DNA of 34,457 bases from Pedobacter sp. (GCA_014378705.1 JACMND010000066.1:91260-125716); one strand, 5' to 3'; numbered from the stretch's first letter, positions 9,422-19,441 are shown. Numbers and translations are program-made. The notes: a model not told the origin generated them from the sequence alone.

Positions 9422-11605
9422 GTGAAAAAACTACATTTTCTACTTTTTTTTATTTTAGGCTTAATTCATTTAACAGCTATCGCACAAAAAAAGAACGAAT
9501 CATACCAATTGAATATTAAGAAAACGCAAACACCTGTAAAGATAGATGGCGTTATGAGTGAGCAAGCCTGGAAGGAAAGTGAAGTTGCAAAAGATTTTTT
9601 CATGGTTCTACCTATGGATACCAGCCGTGCCCGGGTACGCACGGAAGTCCGCATGACCTACGATGATAAGAATTTGTACCTGATCGCACTATGTTACAAA
9701 GCATTACCAGGGCCGTATTATGTAGAATCATTACGCCGTGACTTCAACTTTGGCAAAAACGATAATTTTCTGCTTTTTATGGACCCCTTTAATGACCAAA
9801 CCACCGGATTTTCTTTTGGGGCAAACGCGGCCGGCGCCCAGTGGGATGGCACGATGTTCGGCGGTGGCAGTGTAGACTTAAATTGGGATAACAAATGGCT
9901 TTCTGAGGTTAAAAATGATCCTGAAAAATGGGTTTTTGAAATGGCCATTCCTTTTACAACCATCAGGTATAAAAAAGACGCGAAAAAATGGGGAATTAAT
10001 TTTAGCCGAAACGATTTAAAAACAACAGAAAAATCAAGCTGGACCCCCATTCCAAGACAATTTCCTACCGCTTCCCTTGCCTATACCGGTTCGTTGATAT
10101 GGGATAACCCTCCTCCTGAGCCCGGTCTTAATATTTCTGTTATTCCATATGTTTTGGCAGGCGTGAGCAAAGATTACGAAGCCAATACATCAGCAACTTC
10201 TAAACAAAAGATAGGTACTGATGTAAAAATTGGTCTTACTTCCTCTTTAAACCTGGATCTGACCATAAATCCAGACTTTTCCCAGGTTGAAGTAGACCGG
10301 CAGGTAACAAACCTGGAACGATTTGAATTATTTTTCCCTGAACGCCGACAATTTTTTTTAGAAAACGGTGATTTGTTTGGTAATTTTGGGTATAGCACTA
10401 TCCGGCCCTTTTTTTCGAGGCGTATTGGTTTGGGTGTTCCAATTCAAGCTGGTGCCCGTATCAGCGGAAAGCTAAACAAAGACTGGCGGATTGGTTTAAT
10501 GAATATGCAAACAGCCAGGGATCAGAATAAAAACCTTCCTGCTCAAAATTTTGGGATCGTTTCCCTTCAAAGGCGGGTATTCAGCCGTTCAAATATTGGT
10601 TTACTCATCGTTAACAAGGAATCAGTTAATTATAATCCGGATCCGTTATCCTCCGAACCTGTTTATTCGAAGTATAACCGCAATATAGGAATGGAATACA
10701 ACCTTGCCTCATCCAATAATTTATTTACCGGAAAGACCTTTTTTATGAAATCCATTTCCCCCAACCGCAAAGGAAATGAGATTGCTCAAGCATCGCATCT
10801 GCAATATAACAGCCGCAAATGGAACCTGTTGCTTCAGGAAGAATATGTTGGCAAAAATTATAATGCTGAAGTGGGGTATGTACCCCGCAATTCATACTTT
10901 AAAATTAATCCCGTTGCCGGGAGATTATTTTTTCCAAAAGGAGGAAAAATACTTAGCCATGGTCCTAAATTAAGTGGATCTTATTTTTTTAACGAATTTT
11001 TTCGAAAAACAGACAACCAGAACATGTTGGCTTACGCTATTAATTTTAGAAAGCAAAGTGTGTTTTCCGCAGCGATAATTAATGAATATATAGAACTGTT
11101 GCAACCCTTTGATCCTACAAATTCCGGAAAGGGAACGCTGGCGGCTGGAACGCAACATAACTGGTTTTCTTGGAGAACGGAGTTTGTATCAAAACCCCAA
11201 AGCGTCTTAACGTATGCTCTTAGTACTATGAATGGCGGATACTACGCCAATGGATCACGTCTTAATCTTGCCGGTGAAATTGGCTATCGGTTCCAGCCAT
11301 ATGTAAATTTTTTAATCAATACCAGTTATAACAACATTCAGCTTCCACAACCATGGAACCAAACTAACTTTTGGCTGCTGGGTACCCAGGTTAATGTAAC
11401 CATGACCAATAAATTATTTTTCTCTACCTTTTTGCAATACAACGAGCAAAACCGGAATATAAATTTAAACAGCAGGTTTCAATGGAGATATCAGCCGGCT
11501 TCGGATTTGTTCATCGTTTACACAGACAATTATTTACCTGCTCCCTTTTCTGTTAGAAACCGGGCCCTTGTTTTAAAACTAACCTATTGGTGGAATAAGA
11601 AATAA
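9422..11605 (+). CDS. CBM9-like/DUF5916 family outer membrane protein (727 aa)
   Basis: Secreted, probably outer-membrane beta-barrel protein. The start is GTG, which directly precedes a clean signal peptide (KKLHFLLFF ... LTAIAQ, cleavage near 21). Residues about 35-230 form a carbohydrate-binding-module-9-like domain (KIDGVMSEQAW, YDDKNLYLIAL, WVFEMAIPFTTIRY, WGINFSRND). The remainder is the DUF5916 region, with markers such as DLTINPDFSQVEVDRQVTNL, ERRQFFLENGDLF and PFFSRRIGLG, then many amphipathic strands ending in LKLTYWWNKK. The family is common in Bacteroidota; its substrate is not established. It is transcribed away from susC across a 603-bp gap and has no close downstream partner, so it is probably monocistronic. 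Confidence 0.88.
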   Translation: MKKLHFLLFFILGLIHLTAIAQKKNESYQLNIKKTQTPVKIDGVMSEQAWKESEVAKDFFMVLPMDTSRARVRTEVRMTYDDKNLYLIALCYKALPGPYYVESLRRDFNFGKNDNFLLFMDPFNDQTTGFSFGANAAGAQWDGTMFGGGSVDLNWDNKWLSEVKNDPEKWVFEMAIPFTTIRYKKDAKKWGINFSRNDLKTTEKSSWTPIPRQFPTASLAYTGSLIWDNPPPEPGLNISVIPYVLAGVSKDYEANTSATSKQKIGTDVKIGLTSSLNLDLTINPDFSQVEVDRQVTNLERFELFFPERRQFFLENGDLFGNFGYSTIRPFFSRRIGLGVPIQAGARISGKLNKDWRIGLMNMQTARDQNKNLPAQNFGIVSLQRRVFSRSNIGLLIVNKESVNYNPDPLSSEPVYSKYNRNIGMEYNLASSNNLFTGKTFFMKSISPNRKGNEIAQASHLQYNSRKWNLLLQEEYVGKNYNAEVGYVPRNSYFKINPVAGRLFFPKGGKILSHGPKLSGSYFFNEFFRKTDNQNMLAYAINFRKQSVFSAAIINEYIELLQPFDPTNSGKGTLAAGTQHNWFSWRTEFVSKPQSVLTYALSTMNGGYYANGSRLNLAGEIGYRFQPYVNFLINTSYNNIQLPQPWNQTNFWLLGTQVNVTMTNKLFFSTFLQYNEQNRNINLNSRFQWRYQPASDLFIVYTDNYLPAPFSVRNRALVLKLTYWWNKK

Positions 11606-11773
11606 TAAAGTGCAGATGATGTATGTTTTGTTCCCCGGATTAATTTTTAGACGAAATCGATTTATTTTAACACAGATCGGAAATAAACTTTAATCAAGTT
11701 AATAAAAAATCTAAACGATAATTCCTTCTGTAAAAATGGAATCTGGATTATTATAATTTAATCTAAAAGGATT

Positions 11774-12052
11774 TTAAGAATCTGTGTAGATGCGGTTATT
11801 GTTTGTGTCATCCATATAGTATTTTCGATGATACGTATTAGAAAACACATTTTCGTCTGCAGAGCCTTTTATGTCTGGCATCATTCTGTCTTTAAGCTCA
11901 GCGCTATACCGAACGATTTTATCCCCAAACTCTTTTCCTTTCCCAGATAGCATATCGTACATCGTTGAACCGTCAGCTCTTTTCCGGGTTAAAAGTGCGG
12001 CGGCGCCTACAGCTCCGGCGATAATCGCAATAATCTTAACTAAATCTTTCAT
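11774..12052 (-). CDS. Small YtxH-like membrane protein (92 aa)
   Basis: A short basic N-terminus is followed by one transmembrane helix (about 4-22, VKIIAIIAGAVGAAALLT). Then comes a basic stop (RKRADGS) and a polar tail with amphipathic character (GKEFGDKIVRYSAELKDRM). This matches the general plan of YtxH-type envelope or stress proteins, but similarity is by pattern only. The C-terminal tail (KYYMDDTNNNRIYTDS) is polar and probably unstructured. The gene stands alone, 105 bases after the gpsA stop on the same strand. A hypothetical membrane protein is the safe description. Confidence 0.6.
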   Translation of the reverse strand: MKDLVKIIAIIAGAVGAAALLTRKRADGSTMYDMLSGKGKEFGDKIVRYSAELKDRMMPDIKGSADENVFSNTYHRKYYMDDTNNNRIYTDS

Positions 12053-12157
12053 TGTTAGTTAGGTTTAAGTTTAAAATATAATTTCCAATCAATCGCGAGA
12101 AAGCAAAAGAACGTATTATTAACAATCACTTCAAAACTTAGTTTTATATAATTTGTA

Positions 12158-13165
12158 TCAGGAAAGCTGTTCAGCAAGAAGTTTCATTTCTATAACAGGC
12201 GAATTCTTTTCATATATAATGGCATAAACAGCCCTGCAAATAGGCATATTTACCTTGTAAATCTTATTAATCTGATGAATAGAGTTTGCGGCATAATACC
12301 CCTCGGCAATCATGTTCATTTCTAACTGGGCAGATTTTACTGTAAAACCTTTGCCTATCATGTTTCCAAAAGTGCGATTACGGCTGTATTGAGAATATGC
12401 TGTAACAAGCAAATCGCCTAAGTATGCCGATTCTTTGATATCCCTGGTGATCGGATGGACCACATCAACAAACCTTTCTATCTCACGGATAGCATTTGAT
12501 ATGAGCACAGATTGAAAGTTATCTCCGTAACCAACTCCATGGCAAATTCCGCTGGCTACGGCATAAATGTTTTTTAATACAGCGGCATACTCAGTGCCAT
12601 AAATGTCATCCGAAATATTGGTTTTCAAATACCTTGTATTCAGCATTCTGGCAAAACAGCAGGCCGCAGCCTGGTCTTGAGATGCAATTGTAAGGTAGGA
12701 TAACTTTTCAAGCGATACTTCTTCAGCGTGGCAGGGTCCACTAATTACAAGTACATCTTTTAACGGTATGCCAAATTTTTGATTCATAAACTCACCGATT
12801 ATCAGATTTTCATCGGGCACAATACCTTTGATCGCGGAAATAATTTTTTTTCCTTTCAGATCATCGGCGGAAATTCCCGATAATGATTGTTTAAGAAATG
12901 CAGCAGGTACATTTAACAGGATTGTATCAGCATGACTGATGACCTTTTTTATATCAGAACTAATGTTTTCCGGAGGAACCCTTATTTCAATAGCACTTAA
13001 ATAATTTGGATTGTGACCAAATTTTTGAATATGATTTATTGCCGTATCGTTACGCATCCACCAAAAAATCTCTTTTGGAACTATATTATCTGTCAGGATT
13101 TTAATTATAGCCGTGGCCCAACTTCCGCCACCTATAACTGCAATCTTTTGTATGATCTCCGGCAT
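12158..13165 (-). CDS. gpsA: NAD(P)H-dependent glycerol-3-phosphate dehydrogenase
   Basis: Cytoplasmic enzyme that reduces dihydroxyacetone phosphate to sn-glycerol 3-phosphate for phospholipid synthesis. The Rossmann loop is IGGGSWATA (11-19). Further family motifs are SAIKG (110-114), SGPCHAEE (142-149), and the catalytic-lysine region YAAVLKNIYAVASGI with Lys198, followed by GVGYGDN (211-217) and NAIREIERF. The SGPCHAEE form and the lack of the enterobacterial TRG motif are what I expect for Bacteroidota GpsA. Length (335 aa) is normal. The ATG start puts the nucleotide-binding strand at residues 7-12, as usual. It follows the efflux adaptor by 129 bases, so co-transcription is possible but not assured. 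Confidence 0.95.
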   Translation of the reverse strand: MPEIIQKIAVIGGGSWATAIIKILTDNIVPKEIFWWMRNDTAINHIQKFGHNPNYLSAIEIRVPPENISSDIKKVISHADTILLNVPAAFLKQSLSGISADDLKGKKIISAIKGIVPDENLIIGEFMNQKFGIPLKDVLVISGPCHAEEVSLEKLSYLTIASQDQAAACCFARMLNTRYLKTNISDDIYGTEYAAVLKNIYAVASGICHGVGYGDNFQSVLISNAIREIERFVDVVHPITRDIKESAYLGDLLVTAYSQYSRNRTFGNMIGKGFTVKSAQLEMNMIAEGYYAANSIHQINKIYKVNMPICRAVYAIIYEKNSPVIEMKLLAEQLS

Positions 13166-13294
13166 CCCTAAAATTCCCTTAGTTTATATCGGGAACAAGT
13201 TAGTATAATTCGGGATTTGATCCTTTAGAATAATATATTGGTTTTATTCCTGGTGGCCCTTCCGCCTGCAATATCCCTCTCCAAACTTTAACAT

Positions 13295-14653
13295 TTAATC
13301 CTTCTTGTCACTGGAAAAAAGCTTTTCTTTATCCACTTTTTCAACCTCAATACCGTCTTTAAGAGTTTTTGAAATAGCGGTAAAAGGACCTGAAATAACT
13401 TCGTCACCTCTTTTTAAACCACTTAACACTTGAATGTAAGTATCATCCTGAATACCTGTTGTTACCAAAACCTGCTTCGCTTTACCTTTCAGAAGAATGA
13501 AAACATACTCTTTACTTGGTTCAGTGGATTTATCTTTTTCCTTATCGTTGGTCCCAGCAGGTTCTGGCTTATCCGTTTTAGTCTTACCTTTTTTCTCTTC
13601 CCGTGTAGTAACCGATTGAAGTGGTACGCTGAAACCGGTAAATCGTTCAGTCTGAATATCAACAGTAGCAGATAATCCCGGCCTGAATGGCGATGGGTTC
13701 GACGCGTTTTCTTTGACGAGTTTGGCATAAGAATCAGCAAGTATCCTTACTTTAACTGTAAAATTAGTCACCTGGTCTGCACTTGCCCCTACTACGTTAG
13801 CCGAGCTGGCAATCTCCGTCACAATTCCTTTAAACTTTTTACCCTGAAAAGCATCTACCTCAATTTCAGCGGTGTCATTTAAAGAAACCCTGTTTATATC
13901 CGTCTCATTAACATCAACACTAACTTCCATTGTATTCAGGTTAGAAATTCTCATGAGTTCTGTTCCAGCCATTTGTGAAGTCCCTAAGATACGGTCACCA
14001 AGTTCAACAGAAAGTTTAGATATTACGCCATCATTAGGTGCGTAAATAGTAGTTTTAGCCAGATTGGCACCGGCTTCTTTAACAACCGCGTTTGATTGTT
14101 CTACACCAAACCGGGAACCAATTACATTCTGACGAACCGATTCAAGGTTGGCCCGTGCAGACTCAAATTCAGCTTTGGCGGCATCAAACTCGGCCGCGGA
14201 AATTACCTTTTTAGTAAAAAGTTCCTGGTTCCGTTTGTACCTGGAATTAATATTCGTAAAATTTGCTTCAGCCTGTTTTAATTGTTGCTGCGTGCTGGCA
14301 AGGGAAGCCCGCTGGCTATTTAATGAAGCTACCGAGCGGTCATAACCGGATTGAAGCACATCCGGGCGCACTTTGCAAAGCAACTGGCCTTTCTTAACCG
14401 CGTCGCCTTCTTTAACCAAAAGCTGTACGATCTCACCAGAAACTTCAGAACTTAACTTTACCTCTACCTCAGGCTGAACTTTTCCACTGGCAGAAACGGT
14501 TTCTATGATGGCTCTTTTTTCAACTTTCTCAACCGCTACTTTGGTGATGTTGCCCTTGCCAAACCAACCCAGTTTATTGCCTGCAACAGCGATAGCTACT
14601 AATATACCAGCTCCTATAAGAACGTATTTAAGGGTATTTTTTTTCTTTGCCAT
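13295..14653 (-). CDS. Efflux periplasmic adaptor subunit, MacA/HlyD type (452 aa)
   Basis: Membrane-fusion protein that links an inner-membrane pump to a TolC-like channel. One N-terminal transmembrane helix (about 9-24) anchors it. The lipoyl half-motif is SGEIVQLLVKEGDAVKKGQLLC (split across about 71-92) and its partner is TTIYAPNDGVISKLSVELGDRI. Between them lies a long helical hairpin rich in Gln, Ala and Ser (about 100-195). A beta-barrel domain (VSVDVNETDINRVSLNDTAEIEV) and a membrane-proximal domain (YIQVLSGLKRGDEVISG) follow. A Lys/Asp/Glu-rich insert at about 350-385 interrupts the C-terminal part. The gene lies 24 bases after the TolC gene on the same strand. No ABC permease/ATPase or RND pump follows; the next gene is gpsA. 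Confidence 0.93.
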   Translation of the reverse strand: MAKKKNTLKYVLIGAGILVAIAVAGNKLGWFGKGNITKVAVEKVEKRAIIETVSASGKVQPEVEVKLSSEVSGEIVQLLVKEGDAVKKGQLLCKVRPDVLQSGYDRSVASLNSQRASLASTQQQLKQAEANFTNINSRYKRNQELFTKKVISAAEFDAAKAEFESARANLESVRQNVIGSRFGVEQSNAVVKEAGANLAKTTIYAPNDGVISKLSVELGDRILGTSQMAGTELMRISNLNTMEVSVDVNETDINRVSLNDTAEIEVDAFQGKKFKGIVTEIASSANVVGASADQVTNFTVKVRILADSYAKLVKENASNPSPFRPGLSATVDIQTERFTGFSVPLQSVTTREEKKGKTKTDKPEPAGTNDKEKDKSTEPSKEYVFILLKGKAKQVLVTTGIQDDTYIQVLSGLKRGDEVISGPFTAISKTLKDGIEVEKVDKEKLFSSDKKD

Positions 14654-14677
14654 AACGATAACGAATGTTGTTTGAGA

Positions 14678-16129
14678 TTAAAAATTAATTGGGTTTCCCA
14701 GATAATAATCGATCACTTTACTTCTAAAGATCAGATCGTATCGGGCCTGGATCAGATCAAACTGTGCCTGATTTAAATTAGTTTGTGATTGGGTATAATC
14801 AAGAGAGTTCACTAAACCCACATCGTACCGCTGCTGATTTACATTAAAAGCATCTTTGGAAGAGTTAAAGGCGGTTTCAGCAGAATAAAACCTGCGCTCC
14901 GCAGCTCTCAGATCAAAAACAGCCTGGTTAATTACTTTATTGAGATTGTTTTTTGATAACTGCACATTTATTTCAGAATTACGAAGGTTTAATTTAGCAG
15001 TGCGAACAGAACTTCTGGCCGAAAAATTATTAAATAACGGTATGCTTAAATTAAAGCCCAGACTTTGATTTATATTCTCATCGATTTGTGTACGGAAAGG
15101 TGTTTTTTCAAATGTTGTAATAAAATTAGGAGTTAAAACCACCTGGTTAGTGCCTTGTACGAAGCCTATTGTGGAGTTGGTTCCGTCAGCGCGTCTGTCA
15201 AGAAACCGCTGCCTTCCATTAGAAAATCCCGTTCCTGCACTTCCCTGCAAAGTTAACCTGGGGTAATAGTTTCCCCTAGCCACGTCAACCGCTTTGTCTA
15301 AAGCAAGTCTTTGAAATTCTGCCAGCTTAATATCCGGAAAGGTATTCATTGCCTTGCGTAAAACCTCTACCGCGGTATAAGCGGTATTTACCTGTTTTAT
15401 CTCATCTATTAAAGGTTCTTCTACCATAAACGGAACTGCAGGATCACGCTCCATTAATTGGGCAAGGCTTAAAAAACTCAGGTCCAGTTGGTTCTGCGAA
15501 TTGGTTACATTTAGCTCGGCGGTTGCCGTTTGTGCTTTAACCTGCGATATATCAGCCAGGGTATTGTTACCAACATCAAACAGTTTTTGTGTACGGTCAA
15601 GCTGTTGTTGCGTTAAAGCCAATTGCTGGTTTGAAGCTTTAAGAAGATCCTGATTGTTTAAAACCTGCAGGTAAGATGTTACAACCGATAAGAGTAAATC
15701 ATTTTTTGCTTTTTGCGTATTACTTTTGTCTGCTTCAAGTGAATATTTATTCTGAACGATCAGGTTAATCTTTTGAAATCCCTGGAAAAGAGTAACGCCG
15801 GAAAATAAATTCGCATTGGTAGAAGTAACCGCCTGGTTTACAAACTGATTAGTTAGCGGATCAATGCTTCTTCCAAAATTAAAATTAACATTATTGCTTG
15901 CGTTCAACGTGGGAAGCAAAGAATATTTAGCCTGGCTAAGGTTCTCAGCTGATAATGCTTCGAAAATTTGCGCTTGCCTGATCTGCAAATTGCTTTTTAA
16001 GGCAATTTCTGTTGCTTGCTGTAATGTAATTTTTTCCTGGGCCTGTATAACTCCCGAAAAGGATGATGTAGTCAGGATGGACACCAAAATAATTCTTATA
16101 ATTGAAGTATCCTGAAATAAAAAGTTCAT
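14678..16129 (-). CDS. TolC family outer membrane efflux channel (483 aa)
   Basis: Outer-membrane channel of a tripartite efflux or secretion complex. A signal peptide (about 1-30, ending VIQAQ) precedes two related halves of long helices. Each half carries the family's repeat marks: ITLQQATEIALKSNLQIRQA near the start, then AVDVARGNYYPRLTLQGSAG, SLGFNLSIPLFNNFSARS and RYDVGLVNSLDYTQSQTNLNQAQ. The last is the usual C-terminal helix motif. Length is normal. It is the first gene of the pair with the MacA-type adaptor and starts 72 bases from a divergent deacetylase gene. A perfect 21-bp inverted repeat lies 22 bases upstream of this start and is the best candidate for its control site. Confidence 0.94.
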   Translation of the reverse strand: MNFLFQDTSIIRIILVSILTTSSFSGVIQAQEKITLQQATEIALKSNLQIRQAQIFEALSAENLSQAKYSLLPTLNASNNVNFNFGRSIDPLTNQFVNQAVTSTNANLFSGVTLFQGFQKINLIVQNKYSLEADKSNTQKAKNDLLLSVVTSYLQVLNNQDLLKASNQQLALTQQQLDRTQKLFDVGNNTLADISQVKAQTATAELNVTNSQNQLDLSFLSLAQLMERDPAVPFMVEEPLIDEIKQVNTAYTAVEVLRKAMNTFPDIKLAEFQRLALDKAVDVARGNYYPRLTLQGSAGTGFSNGRQRFLDRRADGTNSTIGFVQGTNQVVLTPNFITTFEKTPFRTQIDENINQSLGFNLSIPLFNNFSARSSVRTAKLNLRNSEINVQLSKNNLNKVINQAVFDLRAAERRFYSAETAFNSSKDAFNVNQQRYDVGLVNSLDYTQSQTNLNQAQFDLIQARYDLIFRSKVIDYYLGNPINF

Positions 16130-16150
16130 AAATTAATTGTCCTCAATTTA

Positions 16151-16171
16151 ATTTATAGCCAGGCTATAAAT
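16151..16171. promoter_or_regulatory. Perfect 21-bp inverted repeat, likely operator
   Basis: ATTTATAGCC-A-GGCTATAAAT is a perfect 10-1-10 dyad at the centre of the 72-bp gap between the divergent tolC-like and deacetylase genes. The one-base spacer excludes a hairpin terminator and fits a homodimeric repressor of TetR or MarR type, or similar. Its ends are TATA-like in both directions, so it may overlap promoters. No regulator gene is adjacent. Confidence 0.55.
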
Positions 16172-16201
16172 AGTCGTAATTAGATATAACTTCCAAAAAA
16201 T

Positions 16202-16810
16202 ATGTATCTGCCCTACTCTCCATTTTGGCTGCAATGGTTTTATCCGTCATTACTATGGCACAAAAGCCGTAAAGAAAAATCAATATTTTTAACTTTTGAC
16301 GATGGACCTGTACCCGTTGTTACACCTTTTGTACTAAATACATTAAAAACTTTTAATGCTAAAGCAACATTTTTTTGTATTGGCGAAAATATTAAAAAGC
16401 ACCCGGATATTTTTAAACGAATAACCGACGAAGGCCATGCGGTAGGAAACCATACATATAACCATTTAAAAGGCTGGGAAACAGCGGATAAAATTTACCT
16501 AGACAATGTTTCCCAATGCGCAAAACTAACTAAGTCCAATTTATTCAGGCCACCTTATGGTAGAATAAAAAAATCTCAAATCTGTCACCTTAAATCTCGG
16601 TACTCTATAATAATGTGGGATGTTCTAAGTGGTGATTTTGACGATAAAATAACATCGGAAAAATGTTTGCAGAACGTTAAGAAATTTTCTAAAAACGGAT
16701 CAATAATAGTATTTCACGATAGTTTAAAAGCGTTTCCACGCATGAAAGATGCTTTACCAAAATCCTTGGATTTTCTTATCAGTGAAGGTTATAATTTTTT
16801 ACCTTTATAA
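16202..16810 (+). CDS. NodB-type polysaccharide deacetylase family protein (202 aa)
   Basis: Metal-dependent deacetylase of carbohydrate esterase family 4, acting on N-acetylated sugars of a polysaccharide or peptidoglycan. All main motifs are present. TFDDGP (31-36) has the catalytic base and a metal ligand, and HTYNH supplies metal ligands His84 and His88. RPPYGR is at 116-121, WDVLSGDFD starts at 139, and FHDS with the second catalytic His is at 171-174. At 202 residues it is a minimal single-domain form. There is no clear cleavable signal; the N-terminus (YSPFWLQWFYPSLLWH) is aromatic and may associate with the membrane. The true substrate is unknown. It is divergent from the TolC gene, sharing the region with the 21-bp dyad, and stands alone before aconitase. 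Confidence 0.9.
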   Translation: MYLPYSPFWLQWFYPSLLWHKSRKEKSIFLTFDDGPVPVVTPFVLNTLKTFNAKATFFCIGENIKKHPDIFKRITDEGHAVGNHTYNHLKGWETADKIYLDNVSQCAKLTKSNLFRPPYGRIKKSQICHLKSRYSIIMWDVLSGDFDDKITSEKCLQNVKKFSKNGSIIVFHDSLKAFPRMKDALPKSLDFLISEGYNFLPL

Positions 16811-16872
16811 ACCTTAATTTAATATGTAAATATTTTTAAATATGAATAGAATTAGCTAACACATACATGCCG

Positions 16873-16880
16873 TAATTTTG
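16873..16880 (+). promoter_or_regulatory. Possible -7 element (TAATTTTG) upstream of aconitase
   Basis: Exact match to the Bacteroidota -7 consensus TAnnTTTG, 115 bases before the aconitase start. No good -33 TTG is found 19-20 bases upstream (only TTAG near 16852), so this is a weak assignment. Confidence 0.3.
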
Positions 16881-16995
16881 TATTTACAATGCAGCTATAA
16901 ATTGAAGTAATTGTAATTCCTATAGAGAATAAGGCCGTTTTTTATAACTTCGCAACAAGTCAGTATATTAAATTAATTTAAAATCAAACTCAATT

Positions 16996-19263
16996 ATGGC
17001 ATTTGATTTAGACATGATCAAAAAGGTTTATGAAAACTACGGAACCCGCCTTGAAGCGGCACGCAGAGTTGTTAACAAACCTTTAACACTTACCGAGAAA
17101 ATATTATACGCCCATTTATGGGAAGGCAAGGCCTCTCAAATGTATGAGCGTGGCATTACGTACGTTGATTTTGCTCCTGATCGGGTTGCGATGCAGGATG
17201 CTACGGCGCAAATGGCGCTTTTGCAGTTTATGCAGGCAGGCAGGCCAACGGTCGCGGTTCCTTCAACCGTACATTGCGATCACCTGATACAGGCCAAAGT
17301 TGGTGCTACAGAAGACCTCGCTACCTCAAATACTCAGAATAAAGAAGTTTTCGATTTTCTTTCTTCTGTATCCAATAAATATGGTATTGGTTTCTGGAAA
17401 CCGGGAGCGGGCATTATCCACCAGGTAGTACTAGAAAATTATGCTTTCCCCGGTGGGATGATGATCGGCACGGACTCTCATACGCCGAATGCCGGCGGTT
17501 TGGGAATGCTTGCCATTGGTGTGGGCGGTGCCGATGCCTGCGATGTAATGGCGGGACTAGCATGGGAATTAAAATTTCCGAAGTTAATAGGGATCAAACT
17601 AACCGGGAAACTTTCCGGATGGACATCTGCAAAAGACGTTATCTTAAAGGTAGCCGGAATTTTAACCGTTAAAGGCGGAACCGGTTATATCGTTGAATAT
17701 TTTGGCGAAGGTGCACGTTCGTTATCGGCAACCGGAAAAGGAACTATCTGTAATATGGGCGCTGAAATTGGTGCCACCACTTCGGTTTTTGGTTACGACG
17801 AAAAAATTTCTGTTTACCTCAAAGGTACTGGCCGTGAGGAAATAGCTCACCTGGCAGATGAAGTTAAAGAACATTTAACCGGCGACGATGAAGTTTACAA
17901 CAATCCACAGGAATATTTTAACCAGGTAATTGAGATCGATCTTTCAACCCTTGAACCACACATTAACGGACCATATACTCCGGATATGGCATGGCCGATT
18001 TCAAAATTCGGCGATGCTGTACGTGAGCATGGCTGGCCACAGGTTCTTGAAGTTGGGCTAATCGGTTCATGTACCAATTCATCTTACGAAGATATTTCAC
18101 GTGCCGCCTCCATCGCTAAACAGGCGGTGGATAAAAATCTGAAAGTGCAAACTGAATTCATCATTACTCCAGGATCTGAGTTAGTGCGCTACACAGTAGA
18201 GCGTGATGGCTTTTTAAATACCTTCGAACAAATGGGCGGTTTAGTATTAGCAAATGCCTGTGGTCCTTGCATTGGGCAATGGGCCAGGCACAGCGATGAT
18301 CCCAACCGTAAAAATTCCATCTTAACATCGTACAACCGTAACTTTAAAAACCGTAACGACGGTAACCCAAATACGCATGCTTTTGTGGCATCCCCAGAAG
18401 TGGTAACCGCATTAACTATTGCCGGCAACCTGGGTTTTAACCCGATGACAGATACACTTACTAATGAAAAAGGGGAACCAGTTATGCTGGATGAACCACA
18501 GGGTTTAGAAATGCCTATAAAAGGTTACGCAGTTGAAGATGCAGGCTACCAGGAACCGGCCGAAGACGGAAGCATCGTTTCTGTTGTAGTTGATCCAAAC
18601 TCAGCCCGCCTACAACTTCTTGATCCTTTTAAGGCTTGGGAGGGTACCGATATTACCGGTTTAAAGTTATTAATTAAGGCAAAAGGTAAATGTACCACCG
18701 ATCATATTTCTATGGCTGGCCCATGGTTAAAGTTCCGCGGTCATTTGGATAATATTTCCAATAACATGCTTATTGGTGCTACCAATTTTTTCAACGAAAA
18801 AGCGGATCATGTTAAAAATCAATTGACTGGCATATATGGACCCGTTCCGGCTACGGCCCGTGATTATAAAGCTGCTGGTCTGGGAAGTATTGTGGTAGGT
18901 GATGAAAATTATGGTGAAGGTTCTTCACGTGAACATGCGGCTATGGAACCTCGTCACTTAGGTGTTCGGGCTATCCTTGTCAAGTCGTTTGCACGTATCC
19001 ATGAAACCAATCTTAAAAAACAAGGTATGTTAGGTCTGATATTTTCGGATCCGCAGGATTATGACCGCGTGAAGGAAGATGATGTGATTGACATTACTGG
19101 TTTAAATACTTTTTCTCCTGGGCAACCGCTAACGATTGTCTTGCATCATGCTGATGGAAATTCAGAATCGTTTGATGTAAACCATACCTATAATGAACAG
19201 CAAATTGAATGGTTTAAGGCAGGCGGAGCTTTAAATATTATCCGAATGAAACAAAACGTTTAG
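16996..19263 (+). CDS. acn: Aconitate hydratase, mitochondrial type (755 aa)
   Basis: TCA-cycle enzyme that interconverts citrate and isocitrate through cis-aconitate with a [4Fe-4S] cluster. The three cluster ligands are Cys359 (GSCTNSS), Cys422 and Cys425 ([11 protein letters not shown]). The spacing of 63 and 3 residues equals that of mitochondrial aconitase. Other family marks are HCDHLIQA near residue 93, [33 protein letters not shown], and [19 protein letters not shown] with the active-site Ser and Arg. The length and the order of domains also match the mitochondrial (ACO2-like) branch rather than the longer AcnA/IRP branch. It is monocistronic: a strong terminator begins 17 bases after the stop. 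Confidence 0.97.
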   Translation: MAFDLDMIKKVYENYGTRLEAARRVVNKPLTLTEKILYAHLWEGKASQMYERGITYVDFAPDRVAMQDATAQMALLQFMQAGRPTVAVPSTVHCDHLIQAKVGATEDLATSNTQNKEVFDFLSSVSNKYGIGFWKPGAGIIHQVVLENYAFPGGMMIGTDSHTPNAGGLGMLAIGVGGADACDVMAGLAWELKFPKLIGIKLTGKLSGWTSAKDVILKVAGILTVKGGTGYIVEYFGEGARSLSATGKGTICNMGAEIGATTSVFGYDEKISVYLKGTGREEIAHLADEVKEHLTGDDEVYNNPQEYFNQVIEIDLSTLEPHINGPYTPDMAWPISKFGDAVREHGWPQVLEVGLIGSCTNSSYEDISRAASIAKQAVDKNLKVQTEFIITPGSELVRYTVERDGFLNTFEQMGGLVLANACGPCIGQWARHSDDPNRKNSILTSYNRNFKNRNDGNPNTHAFVASPEVVTALTIAGNLGFNPMTDTLTNEKGEPVMLDEPQGLEMPIKGYAVEDAGYQEPAEDGSIVSVVVDPNSARLQLLDPFKAWEGTDITGLKLLIKAKGKCTTDHISMAGPWLKFRGHLDNISNNMLIGATNFFNEKADHVKNQLTGIYGPVPATARDYKAAGLGSIVVGDENYGEGSSREHAAMEPRHLGVRAILVKSFARIHETNLKKQGMLGLIFSDPQDYDRVKEDDVIDITGLNTFSPGQPLTIVLHHADGNSESFDVNHTYNEQQIEWFKAGGALNIIRMKQNV

Positions 19264-19280
19264 AAATTTAAACTTTCACA

Positions 19281-19316
19281 AAGCCCTGCTTATAAAAATG
19301 AGCGGGGCTTTTTTGT
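19281..19316 (+). terminator. Intrinsic terminator of the aconitase gene
   Basis: AAGCCCTGCT (19281-19290) pairs with AGCGGGGCTT (19301-19310), ten base pairs with one G-U, around a 10-base loop. A run of six T (19309-19314) overlaps the end of the stem. It stands between aconitase and the next plus-strand gene. Confidence 0.85.
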
Positions 19317-19441
19317 TTATTTAGTTTAGGTATTGATGTTTAGAAAATTATTAAATAAAAAATCACAATTCGTAAAACGCAGATAGGTGTCCGTTTATAG
19401 AAACCAGGGAATTTTGTATTTTTAAACCTATTAAAAAGTGA

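Noticed and set aside
9718-10050. 110-aa minus-strand frame inside the DUF5916 gene
   Set aside because: The plus-strand protein has a signal peptide and domain motifs throughout; the antisense frame shows none.
12133-12145. AAAACT-T-AGTTTT dyad downstream of gpsA
   Set aside because: Short, AT-rich and unsupported by position; chance is the simplest explanation.
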